Below, piece by piece: positions 1 through 5,733 of a stretch of DNA of 9,165 nt (the first letter of the stretch is position 1; the number at the start of each line of letters is the position of its first letter). The position numbers and the translations under genes are program-made. Under the pieces are notes generated by a model that was given only the letters and a program-made list of their open reading frames with translations, was not told the origin of the DNA and did not search any database. This stretch comes from Anaerococcus sp. (GTDB lineage: Bacteria; Bacillota; Clostridia; Tissierellales; Peptoniphilaceae), in NCBI GenBank assembly GCA_030825745.1, contig JAPJPH010000026.1, positions 1 through 9,165 on the forward strand, read 5' to 3'.

Positions 1-446
1 TTTATATTCATATATCTATAACCTTGGCTACCAGCTATCTCAACCTTAGCTTCTAATGTAAATAAGATTGGTGCTGAGTCTGCTGATGGGGCTGCATTAC
101 ATACATTTCCCCCTATGGTTGCTGCATTTCTAAGCTGAGGGCCACCAGCTGTTAAAACCGCCTGGCCTAGTTGAGGTATATTCTCTTTTATGATGTGATT
201 TTCAGCTATATCAGTAAAGGTATTTAAAGCACCTATTTTTATATCCCCATTTTCTAAAAGCTCTATGCCTCTCATTTCATCTATTAATTGGATAGATAAA
301 AGTTTTGAATCTAACATTTTACCATCTCTTATTTTTACTAGGACATCTGTTCCACCTGCTATTATTCTAAGCTTTGGTTTATCTTTTAAGATATTTATAG
401 CCTCATCTATGCTATATGCCTCATATATATTTTTTATATCATACAT
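1..446 (-). CDS. xdhB: Xanthine dehydrogenase-type FAD-binding subunit XdhB, N-terminal half (runs off window)
   Basis: This open frame starts at ATG 446-444 and continues past the window edge, giving 148 visible residues of a family usually about 290 long. It begins MYDIKNIYEAYSIDEAI. It carries the two FAD-pyrophosphate signatures of the molybdenum hydroxylase medium subunit: AGGTD at residues 30-34 and TIGGN at 110-114, the latter followed by VCNAAPSADSAP. The known family role is to pass electrons between the Fe-S subunit and NAD+ or another carrier through FAD. The start is well supported: AAGGAG at 455-460 lies inside the last codons of xdhA, 8 nt from the ATG, and only 2 nt separate the xdhA stop from this ATG, so the two are probably translationally coupled. 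The C-terminal half, and the expected small 2Fe-2S subunit XdhC, would lie beyond position 1. The family is confident. The electron acceptor cannot be judged from this half. Confidence 0.93.
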   Translation of the reverse strand, partial: MYDIKNIYEAYSIDEAINILKDKPKLRIIAGGTDVLVKIRDGKMLDSKLLSIQLIDEMRGIELLENGDIKIGALNTFTDIAENHIIKENIPQLGQAVLTAGGPQLRNAATIGGNVCNAAPSADSAPILFTLEAKVEIAGSQGYRYMNI

Positions 447-448
447 CT

Positions 449-2752
449 TTACTGCTCCTTTAGAAGATTTTCTAATAATCCTTCTTCTATAAATCTTGGG
501 ATGAGCCTATGTGGAGTTAGTGGTATTTCATCAAAGGCTATACCAGTTGCATTTAAGAGAGCATTTCTTATAGCTGGAGCTGGTGAGCATGTAGGTGGTT
601 CTCCCAAAGACTTGGTGTTAAATGGACTTGTTGGTTCTGGATTTTCTAAGAAATAAACCTCTAGGTCAGGGGTATCTGTTGTAGTACCTAGCTTATAATC
701 TAGGAGGTTATCATTTAAAATTCTACCCTTATCGTTATATTTTAGCTCTTCAGTTAGAGCAAAACCTAGGGCCATACTCATGCCACCATGGGCCTGGGCC
801 TCTGCTAGTTGTGGGTTTATTATTTTTCCTGCATCGTGGATATTTATTAGCTTATTTACCTTAACCTTACCTAGGGCAATATCTACTTCTATATCTGCAA
901 AGCTTGCTCCAAATGAGTAGGCATTACTTTTTATAGTGTGGGTTGCTTCTGCTGTAAGGTGTTGGTTATTTGCTTTTAAGGTATACATACTTTCTGTTGA
1001 TAGCTCTTCCATTGTTAAAAGCTTTCTTCCATCTACTTTCCTATATATGCAACTTTCCCTAATTTCAAGGTTTTCTGGGATGATTCCTGTTTGTAGATAG
1101 GCTTGGTTTAATATCTTCTCTTTTAATATCCTAGCTGTTTTAGTTATAGCAAAACTTGCCATATAGGTTTGTCTAGAGGCGTAGGCTCCTTGACCATAAG
1201 GGGCTACATCAGTATCTTGAGTACTAATTATATGGATATCTTCTATCTTCATACCTAAACTATCTGCTGCCATTTGAGTGAAAACTGTATCAGCTCCCTG
1301 ACCTATTTCTGTTTCTGCAAGTTGTAAAGATACTGATCCATCTTCTGCTACAACCATACGAGCTGATGAACTTTCTAGGGAAATTGGATAAACACCAGTG
1401 TTATACCAATAAACTGCAGTTCCTACCCCTCTTCTAATATTTCCACTTTGGTTTTTATACTCTTCTTTTTTCTTATAGTAATCTATTTTTTCTGCACCAA
1501 GTTTTAGGGCATCCCTAAAGGTATCATAGTAGTTTTCATTGCCTGAAAAAGGATCCACATAACCCTTTGGCATAACATTTTTCATCCTTAATTCTAAAGG
1601 ATCCATACCTAGGGCTTTTGCTATATCATCTTGGTGGGATTCATAGGCAAACATACCTTGTGGTATACCATATCCACGCATGGCTCCTGCTGCTGGAAGG
1701 TTAGTATATACTGTATAGGCATGACCCATTACATTTTCACAAGGATATAGTTGGTGGAAGCAATTTAATATCTTACCTGCTATAGAATGACCATGAGAAG
1801 CATAGCCTCCGTTGTTTGAGTATAGGTCAAGCTTTCTAGCTACATAAGTTCCATCTGGCCTTGCATAAGTTGTTATGTGAAATTTGATTTTATGTCTAGT
1901 CCTAGTTGATACAAAGGTCTCCTCACGTGATGGAAGAAGTTTTACAGGATGACCTCCTACTTGGGTTGTCAAAAAGGCACATAAAGGTTCATATAAAGCG
2001 TCTTGCTTGTTTCCAAAACCTCCACCTATGTATGGCTTTACAAGCTTTATTTTTCCCCATCCTATTCCTAGGGCCTGGCCTATAACCCTTCTAATTATGT
2101 GAGGTAGTTGGGTTGATGCAACTACTACTATTTTCCCTGATTCTTCATAGGCATATACATCAGGATTTTCTAGGTGGGCGTGATGAACTATTGGAGTTTC
2201 ATACCAACCATCTATTTTTATAAGACCTTCTTCTTTAATAGCCTCCTCATAATCTCCTCTGATGTTTGTAGTATGTTTTAAAATATTTCCTGGACTTTCC
2301 TCATGGATAGCTATATCCTTACTTTCCATTGACTCAAATACATCGAAGTGGGCTGGGTACTCTTCGTAAGTAACTTCGATTAGTTTTGCAGCTGTTTTAC
2401 AAGCTACATCATCTAAGGCTATTACTACTGCTATATCATCTCCCACATATCTAACGTGTTCATTAAGTAATAATCTATCTGCTACATCTTGGTGTTCTTT
2501 TTCAGTAGACCAAGGGTGGCCTGCTGTTGGGAAGGGGATCTTAGGTACATCAAAGCAGGTAACTACCTTGATAACTCCTGGCACCTCCATAGCCTTGCTA
2601 TAATCTATATCAACAACTCTTCCATGAGCTATGGTTGAATGGATTATCTTTGAACAATATGCTTGTTTTGGCATAAGGTCTTCAGTAAATTTTGCTCTAC
2701 CAGTTACCTTATCAAAAGCATCTACTCTTTTTACACTTTCTCCTACATACAT
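449..2752 (-). CDS. xdhA: Xanthine dehydrogenase-type molybdopterin-binding catalytic subunit XdhA
   Basis: This is the large catalytic subunit of a molybdenum hydroxylase acting on hydroxypurines such as xanthine; it is 767 aa from the start chosen here, and E. coli XdhA is about 750. Numbered from that start, it has the N-terminal a/b-hammerhead region (VDAFDKVTGRAKF, about 10-22), IGGGFGNKQD (242-251), SREETF (275-280), AMRGYG (357-362), EIGQGAD (482-488) and KSLGEPP (714-720). Glu718 in KSLGEPP is the equivalent of the catalytic Glu of the family, and Arg359 matches the conserved active-site Arg. The protein follows E. coli XdhA through most of its length, more closely than XdhD. I place the start at ATG 2750-2752, because AAAGGA sits 6 nt upstream; the in-frame ATG at 2765-2767 has no well-placed Shine-Dalgarno. 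The gene lies between a purine permease and xdhB, supporting a purine role. Some clostridial relatives carry labile selenium, which cannot be seen here; there is no in-frame UGA. Substrate direction (xanthine to urate or the reverse) is inference. Confidence 0.95.
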   Translation of the reverse strand: MYVGESVKRVDAFDKVTGRAKFTEDLMPKQAYCSKIIHSTIAHGRVVDIDYSKAMEVPGVIKVVTCFDVPKIPFPTAGHPWSTEKEHQDVADRLLLNEHVRYVGDDIAVVIALDDVACKTAAKLIEVTYEEYPAHFDVFESMESKDIAIHEESPGNILKHTTNIRGDYEEAIKEEGLIKIDGWYETPIVHHAHLENPDVYAYEESGKIVVVASTQLPHIIRRVIGQALGIGWGKIKLVKPYIGGGFGNKQDALYEPLCAFLTTQVGGHPVKLLPSREETFVSTRTRHKIKFHITTYARPDGTYVARKLDLYSNNGGYASHGHSIAGKILNCFHQLYPCENVMGHAYTVYTNLPAAGAMRGYGIPQGMFAYESHQDDIAKALGMDPLELRMKNVMPKGYVDPFSGNENYYDTFRDALKLGAEKIDYYKKKEEYKNQSGNIRRGVGTAVYWYNTGVYPISLESSSARMVVAEDGSVSLQLAETEIGQGADTVFTQMAADSLGMKIEDIHIISTQDTDVAPYGQGAYASRQTYMASFAITKTARILKEKILNQAYLQTGIIPENLEIRESCIYRKVDGRKLLTMEELSTESMYTLKANNQHLTAEATHTIKSNAYSFGASFADIEVDIALGKVKVNKLINIHDAGKIINPQLAEAQAHGGMSMALGFALTEELKYNDKGRILNDNLLDYKLGTTTDTPDLEVYFLENPEPTSPFNTKSLGEPPTCSPAPAIRNALLNATGIAFDEIPLTPHRLIPRFIEEGLLENLLKEQ

Positions 2753-2758
2753 AATAAA

Positions 2759-2764
2759 TCCTTT
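2759..2764 (-). promoter_or_regulatory. Ribosome binding site that decides the xdhA start
   Basis: The minus strand reads AAAGGA, then TTTATT, then ATG (2752-2750), an ideal 6-nt spacing. For the longer in-frame start at 2767 the nearest purine-rich match, GGGAG, is about 16 nt away, too far for normal initiation. The five-residue extension MKGFI is therefore unlikely to be translated. Confidence 0.75.
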
Positions 2765-2796
2765 CATTTTTTATGTAATAATGCTCCCTAAAACAT

Positions 2797-2821
2797 AATC
2801 TAGGAAGCCTTCTTCTAGATT
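2797..2821 (-). other. Stem-loop between permease 2 and xdhA
   Basis: The minus strand reads AATCTAGAAG, loop AAGG, CTTC, a bulged C, then TAGATT. This gives a 10-bp stem interrupted by a single bulge with a 4-nt loop. It includes the TAG stop codon of permease 2 (2815-2817). No U-run follows, so it is not a convincing intrinsic terminator. It may instead stabilise or process mRNA between the two cistrons; that role is inference. Confidence 0.5.
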
Positions 2822-4188
2822 GTATCTTCTTTTTTATCTGGTAAATCTTCTTCTTTTGCTGGAATTATTATATTCATCAAAACTGCACTAATAGCTGCTA
2901 GAACTACTGGAGATGATCCTATGGCAGTTTTTAAAGCATCTGACATAAATGCTACTCCTGCTGCATCAGCTACTGCAACTACTGATGTGAATCCAAAACC
3001 TAGGGCAACTGAAGTACCAACTATGGATGTATTTCTAAGGGTTAGGGGTTGAGATGTTATCATCTTTATCCCATTCATAGTAATAGCTGCAAATACTGAT
3101 AGGGTAGCCCCTCCTATTACAGGAGCTGGAATAGTTGTTAGCAAAGATGATATCTTTGGTATAAGACCTGCTACTAAAATTATAATAGCTGCTGTTGAAA
3201 ACACCCTTCTATTTATAACCTTATTTACTGAAACTATACCTGCATTTTGTGAAAATGTTGCAGATGGTAGGTATCCTATAAAGGCACCTATAATATTAGC
3301 AAGGGAAAATCCTGCTAGTCCCCCACTTAACTCTTTTTCAGTTGGAACCCTATCCATACCACCAACTGTGGTAGAGGTCATATCTCCAATACCCTCAATG
3401 GAGGTTACTATAAATATTATTATAAATGAAAATATTGCAGATGGTTTAAATTCCAAACCAAAATGGAGAGGTTTAACTAAAGATATTAACCCTGCTTCTT
3501 TTACAGCAGATAAATCTACCATGCCAAAAAACAAAGATACAATATATCCTACTATCATAGCAAATAATAAACTCGCTAGAGATGTAAGCCCCTTGCCAAA
3601 GTGAGTAAAAGCAATGTTAGCAATTAGTGTTATACCTGCAACTAGCCAGAATTGCCAGCCTCCCCAGCCCGGAGCATTTACATCGCCAGCCCCACCCATG
3701 TTGGTTAAAGCTATTGGGTATAGGGAAATTCCTATACATAAAACAACTGTTCCACTTACTAAAGGTGGAAAGTATGGGAGTATGTATTTCAAACTAAAGG
3801 CAAATATCATTGATGCTATGGCGCCAATAACTTGAGAACCTAAAACTATAGCTACTATATGTACTGATCCTTCTGCTTGATATTGACTAGCTAGGGCTAC
3901 CATAGTTGGAACATAGGCAAAACTTACCCCATAAATCATAGGTAGTTTAGAACCGAATCTTCCTATTGGATATAACATAAGTAAGGTTGTTAGCGCAGAT
4001 CCTATAAGGGACATTTGAACTAGAATAATGCTATCTTCTGGACTTAGGCCTGCAGCAGATGCAAATATTATTGGTGGTGCAACACAGGCTGCTATCATTG
4101 CAATAACATGTTGGAGGGCAAGGGGAAATGCCTTTGATAAAGGTAAATCAGCCTCGAATTTAAATAGATTTGAAAGGTTTTTATTCAT
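2815..4188 (-). CDS. NCS2/NAT-family purine permease, paralogue 2
   Basis: This is an integral inner-membrane nucleobase:cation symporter of the NCS2 (nucleobase-ascorbate, xanthine/uracil permease) family, 457 aa, the normal length. Visible family marks are the TM1 QH motif (Gln26-His27), the TM8 segment TSIEGIGDM with Glu265 (the purine-contacting Glu of the XanQ type), and the NAT signature region SQNAGIVSVNK with Gln314, Asn315 and Gly317. Hydrophobic segments run throughout, consistent with the family's 14 helices, and the protein ends in a charged tail. Two departures are seen: Asn322 stands where the NAT signature normally has Thr, and Phe294 stands where XanQ-like proteins have Asp. 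It is a tandem paralogue of the next permease and lies 62 bases upstream of xdhA's proposed start (2752), so it most likely imports a purine for this pathway (xanthine, urate or hypoxanthine class). The exact substrate cannot be assigned. The start has an unusually close Shine-Dalgarno. Confidence 0.9.
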   Translation of the reverse strand: MNKNLSNLFKFEADLPLSKAFPLALQHVIAMIAACVAPPIIFASAAGLSPEDSIILVQMSLIGSALTTLLMLYPIGRFGSKLPMIYGVSFAYVPTMVALASQYQAEGSVHIVAIVLGSQVIGAIASMIFAFSLKYILPYFPPLVSGTVVLCIGISLYPIALTNMGGAGDVNAPGWGGWQFWLVAGITLIANIAFTHFGKGLTSLASLLFAMIVGYIVSLFFGMVDLSAVKEAGLISLVKPLHFGLEFKPSAIFSFIIIFIVTSIEGIGDMTSTTVGGMDRVPTEKELSGGLAGFSLANIIGAFIGYLPSATFSQNAGIVSVNKVINRRVFSTAAIIILVAGLIPKISSLLTTIPAPVIGGATLSVFAAITMNGIKMITSQPLTLRNTSIVGTSVALGFGFTSVVAVADAAGVAFMSDALKTAIGSSPVVLAAISAVLMNIIIPAKEEDLPDKKEDTI

Positions 4189-4190
4189 AG

Positions 4191-4196
4191 CTCCTC
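4191..4196 (-). promoter_or_regulatory. Closely spaced ribosome binding site of permease 2
   Basis: The minus strand reads GAGGAG, CT, ATG, so only 2 nt separate a strong Shine-Dalgarno from the start codon, where 5-9 is usual. No alternative ATG, GTG or TTG lies in frame within the first codons, and the N-terminus aligns with permease 1, so the start stands. Initiation may be weakened compared with permease 1, whose AAAGGAG is spaced by 5 nt. Confidence 0.55.
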
Positions 4197-4212
4197 ATTT
4201 CTTTCTTAATGC

Positions 4213-4252
4213 AAAATTGTCATTTGGGAAAAAAACCCAAATGACTAATTTT
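4213..4252 (-). terminator. Terminator-like hairpin between the two permeases
   Basis: The core is a perfect 10-bp stem, GTCATTTGGG and CCCAAATGAC (4236-4245 and 4219-4228), around a loop of seven T. It is extended by AAAATT pairing with AATTTT across one bulged A, for about 16 bp in total. In the transcript the 3' arm ends AAUUUU, a short U-run. It overlaps the TAA of permease 1. It could end a fraction of transcripts after permease 1 and so lower permease 2 and xdhAB output relative to permease 1. No promoter is visible between it and permease 2, so some read-through must occur for the downstream genes to be expressed. Confidence 0.6.
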
Positions 4253-5627
4253 ATTTTTCATCCATTAACTTTCTCTCACGTTCTTCTTCTTCAATTGTCT
4301 TTTTAGGTAGAATAATATTTAAGAAAAATACTATCAATGTAGCTAAAACTACTGGTGATGATATAAATATCATTCTAAACCAATCTGGGAATACTTCTAA
4401 TGCTTGTGGGTTTACCTGGGTCATTCCCATACCTAGGGCTATAGCAAGTCCCACTATAGTAACATTTCTACTGCTCATTTCATCACTAGTTATAAGTCTC
4501 ATACCACTCATAGTAATTTGAGCAAAAACTGTAACGGTAGCTCCTCCTATTACTGCTTGAGGAACTGATAACATTAATCCACCAAATTTAGGAATAAATC
4601 CTGCAATAAGGATCATAATAGCAGTAATCCTTAAAACTGATCTTGCTACAACCTTAGTAAGTGAAACTATACCAACGTTTTGTGAATAAGATGCTGTAGG
4701 AAGTCCTCCAAAAAATGCAGATACCATGTTAGTTACACCATATCCCTTGATACCACCTTCAAGCTCAGCCTCGCTAGGTTGTCTATTTAGACCTCCTTGT
4801 GTAGTAGATGAAAAATCCCCTACTGCTTGGATTGAGTTTACTGTAAACATAACAGCCATGGTGATGCAAGCATCTAGATGAAATTCTAGCTTAAAAGGTA
4901 ATACTCTTGGTACACTAATTATAGCAGCCTCAGAAAATTTTGTAAAATCTACTATGCCAAAAAAAAGTGCTACAATATATCCAGCTATGATACCAACTAG
5001 GATAGCTGATAGCTTTAAGATACCCTTACCAAACATATTACATATCAATACTACTGCTAATGTAACAAATGCAACTATCCAATAAACAGCTGCTCCCTGG
5101 TTAGGGTTACCATTACCTCCTGCCATATAATTTAAGGCTACTGAATACAAGGAAAGTCCTATAGTCAAAACTACAGTTCCACTTACCATAGGTGGAAAGA
5201 ATTTATAAAGTCTTTTAATATTCATTCCAACTAAAAATGCTACGATACCTCCAACAATTTGAGCTCCAAATACTGCCCCTACCCCGTATTTAACAGCAAC
5301 TGAATTTATTACTGGTATGTAAGCAAATGAAACGCCCATTATCATTGGTAATCTAGAACCTAATCCTAGTTTCATTATTGGATATAGCTGTAAAAAAGTA
5401 GCCAAAGCTGCTACAAACATTCCAGCCTGTATCAAATATATCGATTGCTCAGCACTTAAAGCATAAGGTGTGTTGGCCAAGGTATTTGTCAAAACGATTG
5501 CAGGAAGGGTGTTTCCTACTATCATTGCTAGTAAATGTTGCAGAGCTATTGGAAATGACTTCTTAAAATCTGGTTTGCCATCAAGATCAAATAAAGATTT
5601 GTTGACGGTCTTAGTATTAGTTTGCAT
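4251..5627 (-). CDS. NCS2/NAT-family purine permease, paralogue 1
   Basis: This is a 458-aa NCS2-family nucleobase:cation symporter of the inner membrane. Visible features are the TM1 QH motif (Gln30-His31), PPMVSGTVVLTIGLSLY (145-161), the TM8 segment NSIQAVGDF (264-272), the canonical NAT signature QNVGIVSLTK (316-325) and a charged C-terminal tail (EEEERERK, 446-453). It is a full-length paralogue of the downstream permease. The key oddity is Gln267 (codon CAA at 4827-4829) where XanQ, UacT and the neighbouring paralogue have Glu, a residue that contacts the purine in this family. Tyr296 replaces the Asp found in XanQ-like carriers. The start is supported by AAAGGAG at 5633-5639, 5 nt from ATG. 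It is the first gene after a predicted promoter, so it probably leads the permease-permease-xdhAB unit. The purine class of substrate is inferred from context. Altered specificity is possible. Confidence 0.9.
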   Translation of the reverse strand: MQTNTKTVNKSLFDLDGKPDFKKSFPIALQHLLAMIVGNTLPAIVLTNTLANTPYALSAEQSIYLIQAGMFVAALATFLQLYPIMKLGLGSRLPMIMGVSFAYIPVINSVAVKYGVGAVFGAQIVGGIVAFLVGMNIKRLYKFFPPMVSGTVVLTIGLSLYSVALNYMAGGNGNPNQGAAVYWIVAFVTLAVVLICNMFGKGILKLSAILVGIIAGYIVALFFGIVDFTKFSEAAIISVPRVLPFKLEFHLDACITMAVMFTVNSIQAVGDFSSTTQGGLNRQPSEAELEGGIKGYGVTNMVSAFFGGLPTASYSQNVGIVSLTKVVARSVLRITAIMILIAGFIPKFGGLMLSVPQAVIGGATVTVFAQITMSGMRLITSDEMSSRNVTIVGLAIALGMGMTQVNPQALEVFPDWFRMIFISSPVVLATLIVFFLNIILPKKTIEEEERERKLMDEK

Positions 5628-5662
5628 TAATTCTCCTTTATTATTATTTTATTGTTATACCT

Positions 5663-5692
5663 ATTATATAACATTTGTGTTATTTTTCACAA
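5663..5692 (-). promoter_or_regulatory. Predicted sigma-A-type promoter of the permease-xdh unit
   Basis: On the minus strand there is TTGTGA (5692-5687), an 18-bp spacer, then a perfect TATAAT (5668-5663). The start of transcription would fall near 5656, giving a leader of about 28 nt before the ATG of permease 1. It lies in the only sizeable gap between ssnA and permease 1 and follows a hairpin at the end of ssnA, so it probably starts a new transcription unit. The -35 element matches the TTGACA consensus at 4 of 6 positions. Confidence 0.6.
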
Positions 5693-5699
5693 GTGTTAT
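5668..5699 (-). promoter_or_regulatory. Palindromic operator candidate over the promoter (Rex- or CRP/FNR-like core)
   Basis: Two 12-base arms, ATAACACTTGTG and CACAAATGTTAT, are inverted repeats with one mismatch, separated by 8 bases. The inner 18 bp (5675-5692) run TTGTG, eight bases, CACAA. By eye this matches the Rex consensus of Gram-positive bacteria (TTGTGAAATATTTCACAA) at 15 of 18 positions, and it also resembles the CRP/FNR half-site TGTGA. The palindrome covers the -35 element, the spacer and the edge of the -10, an ideal place for a repressor. Which protein binds, if any, is inference; no regulator gene is in the window. Confidence 0.5.
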
Positions 5700-5700
5700 C

Positions 5701-5733
5701 TGAAATATGGCCTATAATCTAGGCCATATTTCA
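5701..5733 (-). terminator. 14-bp perfect hairpin at the end of ssnA, possible terminator
   Basis: TGAAATATGGCCTA (5701-5714) and TAGGCCATATTTCA (5720-5733) are exact inverted repeats around a 5-base loop. The 5' arm in the transcript encodes the last SsnA residues (EIWP), the loop covers most of RL, and the stop codon lies in the 3' arm. The GGCC centre makes it stable. The bases after the stem (GATAACACTTG) are not U-rich, so classical intrinsic termination would be weak. It may instead protect the 3' end of the ygfK-ssnA message or pause RNA polymerase just before the next promoter. Confidence 0.5.

Noticed and set aside
265..492. Plus-strand frame of 75 codons, and others at 3368-3604, 3614-3835, 4028-4306, 5470-5703, 5707-5898 and 7510-7713
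   Set aside because: All lie antisense to or across well-supported minus-strand genes, lack recognisable domains or ribosome binding sites, and look like reverse-strand shadows of conserved coding sequence.
449..2752. Selenocysteine codon in the molybdenum hydroxylase
   Set aside because: No in-frame UGA is present. Selenium in this enzyme class, where present, is a labile cofactor atom and leaves no trace in the coding sequence.
2768..2814. A separate promoter for xdhA
   Set aside because: The 47-base gap before the longest frame holds no convincing -35/-10 pair; it is mostly the stem-loop and the leader, so xdhA is probably read from upstream.
2815..5627. Tandem permeases as a recent gene duplication
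   Set aside because: The two proteins share motifs and layout but differ widely in sequence and termini, and their DNA shows no long identical stretch, so the duplication is old or the genes were brought together.
5640..5733. A purine riboswitch before permease 1
   Set aside because: The predicted leader is only about 28 nt, too short for an aptamer, and the conserved three-way junction loops are not visible.
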